Below, in pieces: positions 28,894-35,207 of a stretch of 64,000 nt of DNA (positions are counted from its first letter, which is position 1; every line of letters begins with the position of its first letter). A program made the translations under genes and the position numbers. The notes below the pieces were generated by a model. It was not told where the DNA came from. It did not search any database and saw only the letters and a list, made by a program, of their open reading frames with translations. Source of the stretch: an uncultured Chthonomonas sp. (GTDB taxonomy: Bacteria; Armatimonadota; Chthonomonadetes; Chthonomonadales; CAJBBX01). The stretch is taken from contig CAISJD010000097.1 of NCBI GenBank assembly GCA_903885605.1, positions 17,165 through 81,164 of the forward strand, in the 5' to 3' direction.

Positions 28894-29427
28894 TCAGCGG
28901 ATACAGGTCCCCGTGCATTCGCCGCCGTTCGCCAGCGCGGCCTGCAGGGCCGGCAGGTGCTTCTCCAACGAGGCGGTCTTCAACTGCGTCATGACGCGGA
29001 CCAGGTTCGGGTAGGCCTTGACGGCCAGGATTAGCCGGTCGTACATGGCCACGTTGGCCTCTTCCTCATCGACACCGGCCTGGGCGGCTTCCAGCAGCGT
29101 GCTCGGCGCGGCGATCTTGCCGAGGTAGGGGTTGGCCGGATAGGCCACGCCGTAGGTCCTCAGCGCGTTCTGCAGCGCAGCGATGTGGTTGGCCTCGGCT
29201 GCCATGATGTTGGAGTAGGGCTGCACCGGCCCGAACTTCGCGACGATGGCGTTGTAGCCCGCATAGGCGTTGTACTCACCCACCGGGCCGGCGAGGGCCT
29301 CCAGCAGGGCCGTCTTGGCCTCGACGGAGAGGGTGGGGGTGCCGGAGCCCCTGCGTTGGGCGGAGGCGACGCCCAGCAGGGCGACTACCAGGCCGGCTGC
29401 GGCGAGAAAGGACAGTGTCTTCTTCAT
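28894..29427 (-). CDS. Secreted DUF2202 ferritin-like protein
   Basis: 177 residues with a clear signal peptide (KKTLSFLAAAGLVVALLGVASA) and GGAGG before the ATG. The mature part is a four-helix ferritin-like domain: ALAGPVGEYNAYAGYNAIV, AAEANHIAALQNALRTYGV, GVDEEEANVAMYDRLI and SLEKHLPALQAAL. Glutamates and histidines in the ExxH-type helices suggest a di-metal centre, though substrate and metal are not established for DUF2202. It is divergent from an ECF sigma operon and has a possible ECF promoter. Confidence 0.85.
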   Translation of the reverse strand: MKKTLSFLAAAGLVVALLGVASAQRRGSGTPTLSVEAKTALLEALAGPVGEYNAYAGYNAIVAKFGPVQPYSNIMAAEANHIAALQNALRTYGVAYPANPYLGKIAAPSTLLEAAQAGVDEEEANVAMYDRLILAVKAYPNLVRVMTQLKTASLEKHLPALQAALANGGECTGTCIR

Positions 29428-29502
29428 GATCCGTTCCTCCTGTTGGTAGACTCACTGCGGATGGCTCGGTTCTGACTTGCCTCCGTAGCGGTTCGCCCTC
29501 AG

Positions 29503-29527
29503 GACGCCGGCGGGCTGGATCGGTTCC
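29503..29527 (-). promoter_or_regulatory. Possible ECF-type promoter for the DUF2202 gene
   Basis: On the minus strand GGAACC (29527-29522), 15 bases, then CGTC (29506-29503) matches the GGAAC...CGTC pattern of many ECF sigma factors. It points toward the ferritin-like gene and lies in the intergenic region shared with the ECF sigma gene. Short motifs like this arise by chance. Confidence 0.35.
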
Positions 29528-29589
29528 CTGCCGTTCTGGCGGCGATCGACGGGAACGCCGTGGCATATCCGTCGTCCTGAGGTGGGAGC

Positions 29590-30213
29590 GTGGAGCACTA
29601 TGAGCGCCGGAACCCGATGTCGGTGACGATTGGCGAGCAGGACTCCGATGCCCGCCTGGTGGCCGCGGCGGCTCGCGGCGACCAAGAGGCGTTCGGATCG
29701 CTGTTCCGGGCGCACTACAGGCGCGTCTACAACTTCGCGTTCCGCATGACGGAGAGCGGGGACGCCGCAGAGGATGTCACCCAGACAGCGTTCGTCCGGG
29801 CCTACGAGTCGATCGGCAGGTTGCGCGACGGCCAGGCGTTCCTCAAGTTCATGTTTCGCATCGTGGTGAACCTGGTCCGCGACCGCGCCAAGGCCGCCCG
29901 GCGCAAGCCGTGGGTCTCCTTCGAGGATGTGACGGTGGCGGGCGGCGGCGCCGAGCCCGTGGAGTTCGCCGACGCATCACTGGACCCGCACCGGATCACG
30001 GCGGGCGCCGAGATGCACCGGGCGCTACTGGAGCAGGTGCGGGCGCTGGCGCCGGAGTTCCGCGAGGTGGTGGTGCTGCACCATATGGAAGAGATGGACG
30101 TGCGCGAAATCTCGAGGACGCTGGGAGTGCCCGAGGGCACCGTGAAGTCGAGGCTGGGCCGGGCCAGAGCGAAGCTCCGCGAGGCGCTGGCCGGATGGAT
30201 GGATCAGGATTAG
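29590..30213 (+). CDS. ECF RNA polymerase sigma factor
   Basis: About 207 residues from GTG 29590, preceded by GAGGT at six-base spacing; ATG 29617 is an alternative. Region 2 (YNFAFRMTESGDAAEDVTQTAFVRAYE, FLKFMFRIVVNLVRDRAK) and region 4 (EFREVVVLHHMEEMDVREI, LGVPEGTVKSRLGRARAKLRE) are complete, with no region 3, as in group 4 sigma factors. It is followed at once by a zinc-finger anti-sigma-like gene and an RseB-like gene, so its activity is probably held by that membrane complex until an envelope signal arrives. Confidence 0.93.
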   Translation: MEHYERRNPMSVTIGEQDSDARLVAAAARGDQEAFGSLFRAHYRRVYNFAFRMTESGDAAEDVTQTAFVRAYESIGRLRDGQAFLKFMFRIVVNLVRDRAKAARRKPWVSFEDVTVAGGGAEPVEFADASLDPHRITAGAEMHRALLEQVRALAPEFREVVVLHHMEEMDVREISRTLGVPEGTVKSRLGRARAKLREALAGWMDQD

Positions 30214-30224
30214 GAGTGACTGCC

Positions 30225-30713
30225 ATGCTCAAGACACCGTTGTGCCGCTCGATCCAGGACGACCTGGCCGCCTACCACGGCGGCTGGCTGAAGGCCGCAC
30301 GCGCCGAAGCCGTGCGCGCTCACCTGGCGGCTTGCCCGGACTGCGCCGCTGAGGCCGTCCGCGACAGGACGCTGGCACGGTCGCTGGGCGAGGTGAGGGC
30401 GGAGGCGCCGGTGATCCCCGAGTGGAGCGGCGTTCTGGCCGAGCGCGGCCGCCCGAGCCGAAGCTGGAGCCCCTTCGGGCGCCCGGCCCTGGGCTTCTCG
30501 GGAGCGCTGGCGGTCGCCGCCGTGGCTCTGGTGGCCTGGACGCGGCTGCCCGGGCCTGTCAGCCATGATCCGGCCTCCGAGCCGGGCGAGGCCTCGGTGG
30601 TCTCGCAGGTGGCTGTCCACAACATGGTGGCGGCGGGCTCCTTCTCCGGCGACCCGAACCGCGACGTGCTCCTCATGTACAGCAGCCCCGCCGACGAGAC
30701 CGGCCGCAGATGA
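30225..30713 (+). CDS. Anti-sigma factor-like membrane protein with zf-HC2 motif
   Basis: About 162 residues with AGGAG before the ATG. The N-terminus has the zinc-finger anti-sigma pattern: CRSIQDDLAAYHGGWL then AHLAACPDCAAEA (H-x3-C-x2-C). A single span (about residues 85-105, FSGALAVAAVALVAWTRL) is followed by a short periplasmic tail. This is the RsgI/ChrR/RseA-like topology for binding the sigma factor in the cytoplasm. It starts 11 bases after the sigma stop and overlaps the next gene by four bases. Confidence 0.8.
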   Translation: MLKTPLCRSIQDDLAAYHGGWLKAARAEAVRAHLAACPDCAAEAVRDRTLARSLGEVRAEAPVIPEWSGVLAERGRPSRSWSPFGRPALGFSGALAVAAVALVAWTRLPGPVSHDPASEPGEASVVSQVAVHNMVAAGSFSGDPNRDVLLMYSSPADETGRR

Positions 30714-31759
30714 TCGGCTCCCGCCCCCTCCTGCGCGCGGCGGCCGCGCTGACCGGCCTCGCCGTCCTGCCGGCCCAGGCGGCGCCGACCGCGCGCCGGC
30801 TGTTGCTGGCGGCGTACGCCGGCCCGTCGGTGGCCTACGCGGGCGTGCAACGGGCCGATGTGAGCCTGGAGAAGGGCAAGGCCGGCGCCTCGGTGCGCGT
30901 CTGGTGCAACGGCAAGGGGGCCCTGCGGCGCGAGTACGGCGGCGGCGCGGCGGCGGGCGTGGTCTCGCTGCAGGTGGGCCGGAGCGTCTGGCAGCGAACC
31001 CCCGACGGCGCGTGGGTGCAATTGCCCGCCGAGGCCGGCTGGGCCTCCGGGGCCGAAGCGGCGGAAGCGGCGTTCCGCAACTACGACGTCCAGCAGTCGC
31101 CTCCGGTGAAGCTGCTCGGCCGCGTCGTGGTGCCGCTCACGCTCGCGCCGAAGGCCGCCTACAACCCGTCGCGCAGGCTCTGGGTGGAGCCCAAGACCGG
31201 CATCGTCCTCCGCGACGACATGCTGGCGCCCGACGGACGGCTCCGGTCATCGTCGGTCTACACGTCGCTCAGCGTCGGTCCGCAGGCGGCGTCCCGGTTC
31301 ACGCCGCCCTCCGGGGCGTCGCCGCCGGACCTCATCGGACCCTCCTCCTTCGCGGCGCGCGCCTCGGCAACCCAGGTGCGGGCCGACACAGGTCGGCCCG
31401 TGCCGCGGCCGGGCTATACGCCGCCGGGCTACCGTCCCGTCCTCTACGGCGTGGTAAAGACCGGCAGCGGGAGGCTCATGCCCGCGGTGCGGTACTCCGA
31501 CGGCCTCGCCGCGTTCACGCTCTTCCAGCGCGGCTTCGGCGCCGGCCACGGCGCCGGAGGACGTGGGTTCGGGCGCGGGCGGGGCAGGGGGCAGGGCGGG
31601 CCGCCATGGGCGCGGCAGTCCGAGCCGGGACCCGAGTGCGTGGCCCAGAGCGACCTGCAGCGCGCCACCGTGACGGTCGGCACCTCCACGGCCAACTACC
31701 TGCTGGTGGGCGACCTGGCCGAATCCGAGCTACTGCGAGTGGGGCGCTCCCTGCCGTAG
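30710..31759 (+). CDS. MucB/RseB-like periplasmic sigma regulator
   Basis: About 349 residues with a signal peptide (AAALTGLAVLPAQA). The N-terminal half follows the LolA/RseB fold: YAGVQRADVSLEKGK, LRREYGGG, WQRTPDGAWVQLP, RRLWVEPKTGIVLRDDML. RseB binds outer-membrane lipid or stress signals and shields the anti-sigma factor. A C-terminal section (about 230-349) has a Gly/Arg-rich insert (GAGGRGFGRGRGRG) and ends in a beta segment (STANYLLVGDLAESELLRV). ATGA overlap with the anti-sigma gene supports a three-gene signalling operon. Confidence 0.75.
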   Translation: MIGSRPLLRAAAALTGLAVLPAQAAPTARRLLLAAYAGPSVAYAGVQRADVSLEKGKAGASVRVWCNGKGALRREYGGGAAAGVVSLQVGRSVWQRTPDGAWVQLPAEAGWASGAEAAEAAFRNYDVQQSPPVKLLGRVVVPLTLAPKAAYNPSRRLWVEPKTGIVLRDDMLAPDGRLRSSSVYTSLSVGPQAASRFTPPSGASPPDLIGPSSFAARASATQVRADTGRPVPRPGYTPPGYRPVLYGVVKTGSGRLMPAVRYSDGLAAFTLFQRGFGAGHGAGGRGFGRGRGRGQGGPPWARQSEPGPECVAQSDLQRATVTVGTSTANYLLVGDLAESELLRVGRSLP

Positions 31760-31825
31760 CGCCTCGCGGGGCTACAATGCTCGCGAGAACTACGTGCCGG
31801 CCCTGGCCCGGCGCAGGAGGCCCCC

Positions 31826-32245
31826 ATGACATCGATTCGACAGGCGGCCGTGGCCGCACTGCTGATTGCCGGCTACGGCCCGCTCCCCGGCTGCACGCCG
31901 CCGAGCGGGCCGCGGACCACGAACCCGCCCGCGGTCGCCGCCAAGCCCCTGCCGGACCTGACGCCGGCCGACCTCCGAAAGCGGCTGGCCGCGCCGAAGC
32001 CGCCGCTGCTCCTCGACGTCCGCGAGGCAGGCGAGCGCGATGTGGCGAAGATCAGCCCCAGCGAGCACATCCCGCTGGGCGACCTGCAAGCCCGCCTCAA
32101 GGAGCTGGACACGAAGGTCGAGATCGTCGTCTACTGCGCCTCCGGCCGCCGCTCCGCGCACGCCGTGCAGATCCTGCGCGACGCCGGCTTCACCCGGGTC
32201 CGCAACCTGGCGGGTGGGATGAGCGCGTGGGAGGCTGGTCAGTGA
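31826..32245 (+). CDS. Rhodanese-domain lipoprotein
   Basis: About 139 residues. The N-terminal segment AAVALLIAGYGPLPGCTPP looks like a lipoprotein signal with Cys about 23 as lipidation site. A single rhodanese domain follows: PPLLLDVREAGERDVAKI, GHIP-like EHIPLGDL, and the active-site loop CASGRRSAHAV with catalytic Cys, then GGMSAWEAG. It would carry sulfane sulfur in the periplasm or outer envelope; partner unknown. Just downstream is a 10-bp inverted repeat. Confidence 0.88.
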   Translation: MTSIRQAAVAALLIAGYGPLPGCTPPSGPRTTNPPAVAAKPLPDLTPADLRKRLAAPKPPLLLDVREAGERDVAKISPSEHIPLGDLQARLKELDTKVEIVVYCASGRRSAHAVQILRDAGFTRVRNLAGGMSAWEAGQ

Positions 32246-32269
32246 AGGGGTGAAGGGGCGGCAGCAGCT

Positions 32270-32303
32270 GTCCGACGGGCCTGATCAGTCCGACCCGTCG
32301 GAC
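32270..32303. repeat. GTCCGAC-type intergenic inverted repeat, copy 1
   Basis: GTCCGACGGG (32270-32279) and CCCGTCGGAC (32294-32303), perfect 10-bp arms with a further GTCCGAC in the loop. It lies 24 bases after the rhodanese stop and may act as a terminator. A related element occurs at 50273-50310. Confidence 0.65.
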
Positions 32304-32353
32304 GCTAGCCGCCTTCCCCAAGCCCTTTTCTACAGATAACCGCTCTAAGCGCG

Positions 32354-32392
32354 GTACCACACCGCTTCCCGGCCGCTTTGTGGTACTATATA
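32354..32392 (+). promoter_or_regulatory. Possible promoter region of the riboswitch transcript with inverted repeat
   Basis: An AT-rich TACTATATA (32384-32392) directly before the first aptamer could be a -10 element, but no convincing -35 is present. The arms GTACCACA (32354-32361) and TGTGGTAC (32379-32386) form an 8-bp inverted repeat that overlaps it, which could be an operator or an upstream hairpin. Confidence 0.3.
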
Positions 32393-32393
32393 G

Positions 32394-32472
32394 GTGCATC
32401 CAGAGAGGCCCGCAAGGGTTCAGCAACCGGGTTGGAGACACCACGGTGCTACGAGGTTCGCCCTCGATGCGT
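32394..32472 (+). promoter_or_regulatory. SAM-clan riboswitch aptamer (SAM-I/IV-variant-like), first of two
   Basis: P1 is GCATC (32396-32400) with GATGC (32466-32470), extended by G-U pairs. Inside are conserved S-box blocks in the right order: CAGAGAGG after P1, CAGCAACC after a short P2 (GGCCC with a GCAA loop), CACGGTGCTAC in the 3/4 junction, and a P4 helix GAGG/CCTC. P2 is too short for a kink-turn, as in the SAM-I/IV variant class. The base-paired helix TGGGAG/CTCCCA and an intrinsic terminator follow. TGGAGAC (32433-32439) in the aptamer is complementary to GTCTCCA (32498-32504) just before the terminator, a possible switching helix. Confidence 0.55.
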
Positions 32473-32505
32473 GGGAGCTCGGCCTCCCAAACCCGAAGTC
32501 TCCAT

Positions 32506-32536
32506 GCCACGGTCGCGGGTGCGGTGGTGGCTTTTT
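32506..32536 (+). terminator. Intrinsic terminator between the two aptamers
   Basis: GCCAC (32506-32510) pairs with GTGGC (32527-32531); an inner CGC/GCG pair with a GGGT loop continues the stem through G-U pairs and one mismatch, followed directly by TTTTT (32532-32536). Its place after the first aptamer suggests a transcriptional expression platform. Confidence 0.65.
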
Positions 32537-32547
32537 CTGTGTCGGAA

Positions 32548-32651
32548 CCTATCCAGAGTGGCGCGAGGGCACGGCCCTATGACCGCCCGGCAACCAGGCT
32601 CCCAGCGGGCCACGGTGCCAAGTCCGTCCCCCGAAGCGGGGGGTCGATAGG
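32548..32651 (+). promoter_or_regulatory. SAM-I (S-box) riboswitch, second aptamer
   Basis: P1 is CCTATC (32548-32553) with GATAGG (32646-32651). Between them the S-box consensus blocks appear in order: CCAGAGTGG, GAGGGCACGGCCCTATGA (P2 and kink-turn side), CCCGGCAACC, CCACGGTGCCAAGTCC, then a P4 helix of C/G runs. The 3' strand of P1 overlaps AGGAG (32649-32653), the ribosome-binding site of the short ORF starting at 32660, so SAM-stabilised P1 would block translation initiation: an OFF switch. S-box RNAs normally control methionine/SAM genes, and none is visible downstream. Confidence 0.8.
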
Positions 32652-32659
32652 AGAGAACG

Positions 32660-32773
32660 ATGCATCACGCGACGGTCTGCCGGGCCCCCCGAGGCCCTGT
32701 CTCCTCCTACCCGACGTACTGCCCGCGCCACGCCGGTTCGGCGCGACCCATCCACGAAGGAGGCCCACGATGA
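32660..32773 (+). CDS. 37-codon ORF under the S-box, coupled to the YbjN gene
   Basis: ATG 32660 follows AGGAG at six-base spacing, and the reading frame ends in a TGA (32771-32773) that overlaps the next gene's ATG (32770) as ATGA. The 37-residue product starts MHHATVC, has two further basic/Cys stretches (SSYPTYCPRH) and no internal methionine. It is too short for a recognisable domain. It may be a leader peptide whose translation is gated by the riboswitch and which delivers ribosomes to the YbjN start; the Cys codons could matter or be incidental. The next start also has its own AAGGAGG, so coupling need not be absolute. Confidence 0.5.
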   Translation: MHHATVCRAPRGPVSSYPTYCPRHAGSARPIHEGGPR

Positions 32774-33333
32774 GCACGACACTCAAGAAGGTGACGCGCC
32801 TGCTGAACGACCAGGGCTGGCGGGTCCACACGTCCAGCGACGGGACGGCCGCCATCATCGCCCAATCCGGCGACAGGGCGCAGCCGATCATGTTCGAGCT
32901 CTATGAGGAGGGCAGGCTCGTGCGCCTCCTCGTCCCGTGGTTCATGGCCCTGCCCGAAGGCGACAAGCGGGAGGCGCTGCTGGCCAAGCTCATGCAGCGC
33001 AACAACCTGCTCAAGCTGGTGAAGTTCGGCCTGAACCCCGATACGGGCGAGGTCACGGCCGAGATCGAGCTGCCCGTTCTGGGCGCCAAACTGCGCAAGG
33101 GCCAGCTGAAGCGCGCCATCTGGATTCTGGCGCAGTCTCTGCCCGAGCACCGCGAGGCGCTCCAGAAGTTCCTGGAGACGGGCGTCGATCCGCGCGACGA
33201 GCAGGAGAACATGGACAACACGGTGCGCAGGCTGCTCGAAGCCGAGCCGGGCGACGAGGACGGCGACGAGCTTGGCGAGGATGATGACACCAGCGACATG
33301 CCCGCGCTACCCGACATGCTGATCGACGAGTAG
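32770..33333 (+). CDS. YbjN-family protein
   Basis: About 187 residues with AAGGAGG (32758-32764) before the ATG. The YbjN fold (type III secretion-chaperone-like) is recognisable: VTRLLNDQGWRVHTSSDGTA, LVRLLVPWFMALPEGDKREA, LLAKLMQRNNLLKLVKFGLNPDTGEV, EIELPVLGAKLRKGQLKRA. A long acidic tail (EPGDEDGDELGEDDDTSD) ends the protein. No signal peptide, so cytoplasmic; YbjN proteins have been linked to stress and motility regulation without a known biochemical role. Control by an upstream SAM riboswitch would be unusual for this family. Confidence 0.85.
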   Translation: MSTTLKKVTRLLNDQGWRVHTSSDGTAAIIAQSGDRAQPIMFELYEEGRLVRLLVPWFMALPEGDKREALLAKLMQRNNLLKLVKFGLNPDTGEVTAEIELPVLGAKLRKGQLKRAIWILAQSLPEHREALQKFLETGVDPRDEQENMDNTVRRLLEAEPGDEDGDELGEDDDTSDMPALPDMLIDE

Positions 33334-33361
33334 ACCGGAAGGAGCGACATGACGAACGGAC

Positions 33362-33394
33362 CCCGGCCTCGCCGACATCGCTCGGCGGGCCGGG
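33362..33394 (+). terminator. Hairpin after the YbjN gene
   Basis: CCCGGCCTCGCCGA / TCGGCGGGCCGGG forms a 13-bp stem with one bulged T and a 6-base loop, 28 bases after the stop. No T-run. A 57-codon frame with a good Shine-Dalgarno (33349-33522) overlaps it but has no protein-like features, so I do not call it. The rest of 33395-33553 shows nothing. Confidence 0.5.
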
Positions 33395-33553
33395 ATGACG
33401 GACAGCGTGCCCATCAAGAGCGGCGGCAGGGTTCCGGCCCTTTGACCGCGCGACGAGGGGCGATACCGGCGACCCGCCGTACCCCCATGGAGGAACCAGC
33501 GCCGCCGACCGCGAATGGATGATGCCTACAGCCACCCGGAGGAGCCCTGACCC

Positions 33554-35119
33554 ATGAGACTGGCCGGCATCGACATCGGCGTGTTCGTCCTCTACCTGCT
33601 GGCCGTACTGGCGGTGGGCGTCGCGGCCGCACGGCGGGCGTCGGGGACCAAGCGCGACTACTTCCTCGCGGGCGACAAGCTGCCCTGGTGGATGATCGGC
33701 GGCTCCATCGTGGCGGCCAACATCAGCAGCCACCACTTCGTCGGCGTCATGGGCACGGCCTACAGCCGGGGCTTCGTGGCCATGACCATCGAGTGGGGCG
33801 CCATCCTGGTGGGGTTCAACGCGCTGCTCTGGATCTTCCTGCCCTTCTACCTGCGCAACGGCTTCTACACCATGCCGGAGTTCCTCGAGCGGCGCTTCGG
33901 CCCGGCGGCCCGCACCTCGTACGCGGCGCTGATCCTCCTCACCTACGTCTTCGTTGAGATCAGCGCGGTGCTCTACCTGGGCGCCATCGCGGTCCACTCC
34001 ATGGTGGGCGCGCCGATCCTGGGGAGCATCATCGCGCTGGCCCTGCTCACCGGCCTCTACACCATCGTCGGAGGCCTGCGTGCGGTGGTCTGGACGGAGA
34101 TGCTGCAGCTCGTGGTCCTGCTCATCGGCGGGCTCACGCTGGCGATCGTCACCATCAACCGCGTGGGCGGCCTCCAGGGCGTCATGGCCACGTCCGGCAA
34201 TTGGCATCTGATCCTGCCCGCGGATGACCCGGACTTCCCGTGGACCATGTACCTGGGCGGCCTCACCTGCATCAGCATCTTCTACTGCGCGGCCAACCAG
34301 TTCATCGTGCAGCGGACGCTGGCCGCCAAGGACGAGTGGCACGCGCGCATGGGCGTGGTCTTCGCCGACTACCTCAAGTTCCTCATGCCCCTGCTCATCA
34401 TCGTGCCGGGACTGGTGGCGCCGGCGCTCTTCCCGAAGCTGGAGAAGGGCGACATGGTCTTCCCCATGCTGGTGAAGACGCTGCTGCCGCACGGCCTCAT
34501 CGGACTGGTGATGGCGGGGCTCATCGCGGCCATCATGTCGCACGTGGCGGGCGCCGTGAACTCATGCACCACCATCGCCGCGGTGGACTTCTTCGTGCCC
34601 TACGCGCGGCAGGGCTCCGATGAGCGCGCCGTGGTCCGGTTCGGCAAGGCGGCGGGCGTGGTGATCCTGATGCTCAGCGTCGTCTGCGCGGTGACGCTGG
34701 TGAGCCACTCCGACAAGCCGGTCTTCATCTACCTGCTGGCCGCCTACGGCTACTTCACGCCGGGCATCGCGACCATGTTCCTGCTGGGCATCTTCTGGCG
34801 CCGGGCCACCACGGCGGGCGCCCTGGCGGCGGGCCTGCTGACGATCCCGCTGTCGGCCGCGCTGCAGTTCGCGCTACCCAAGATGCCCTTCATGAACCGC
34901 ACGGGCATCGCGTTCTGGGCCTGCATGGCCGTCTGCGCGGCGGTGAGCCTCATGACCAAGCCACGGAGCGCCGAGGAGCTGACGGGCCTCATCTGGACCC
35001 GCGATAGCCTGCGCCTCCCGCAGGAGATGCGCGAGAAGATGCGGGGCGTCCGTAACCCGGCCCTCTGGTGGGCGGCGCTCACGGCGGTGCTGCTGGTCAT
35101 CTACGTGAAGTACCGATAG
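33554..35119 (+). CDS. Sodium:solute symporter (SSS family)
   Basis: About 521 residues with around 13 hydrophobic spans and GGAGG upstream. SSS landmarks: RDYFLAGDKLPWWMIGGSIVAANISSHHFVG (span 2, sodium-site region), FYLRNGFYTMPEFLERRFG, GLYTIVGGLRAVVWTEMLQ and GLIAAIMSHVAGAVNSCTT. It would import a small solute, perhaps a sugar or organic acid, with Na+. The substrate cannot be told from sequence; the neighbouring secreted glycosidase-like genes make a sugar plausible. Confidence 0.92.
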   Translation: MRLAGIDIGVFVLYLLAVLAVGVAAARRASGTKRDYFLAGDKLPWWMIGGSIVAANISSHHFVGVMGTAYSRGFVAMTIEWGAILVGFNALLWIFLPFYLRNGFYTMPEFLERRFGPAARTSYAALILLTYVFVEISAVLYLGAIAVHSMVGAPILGSIIALALLTGLYTIVGGLRAVVWTEMLQLVVLLIGGLTLAIVTINRVGGLQGVMATSGNWHLILPADDPDFPWTMYLGGLTCISIFYCAANQFIVQRTLAAKDEWHARMGVVFADYLKFLMPLLIIVPGLVAPALFPKLEKGDMVFPMLVKTLLPHGLIGLVMAGLIAAIMSHVAGAVNSCTTIAAVDFFVPYARQGSDERAVVRFGKAAGVVILMLSVVCAVTLVSHSDKPVFIYLLAAYGYFTPGIATMFLLGIFWRRATTAGALAAGLLTIPLSAALQFALPKMPFMNRTGIAFWACMAVCAAVSLMTKPRSAEELTGLIWTRDSLRLPQEMREKMRGVRNPALWWAALTAVLLVIYVKYR

Positions 35120-35133
35120 CCGCCAAGCTCAGG

Positions 35134-35172
35134 AAGGCTGCCGCTTCTGAGACCCAAGAAGCCGGCAGCCTT
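35134..35172. terminator. Bidirectional hairpin between convergent genes
   Basis: AAGGCTGCCG (35134-35143) and CGGCAGCCTT (35163-35172), perfect 10-bp arms with a 19-base loop, placed between the symporter stop and the 3' end of the minus-strand gene. Confidence 0.6.
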
Positions 35173-35207
35173 GAAGACGACCCGCCGAGCCTACGTCCCG
35201 CGCCCGG

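Noticed and set aside
33349..33522. 57-codon frame with a good Shine-Dalgarno after the YbjN gene
   Set aside because: Arg/Pro-rich text with no protein character, and it runs through a strong hairpin that is better explained as a terminator.
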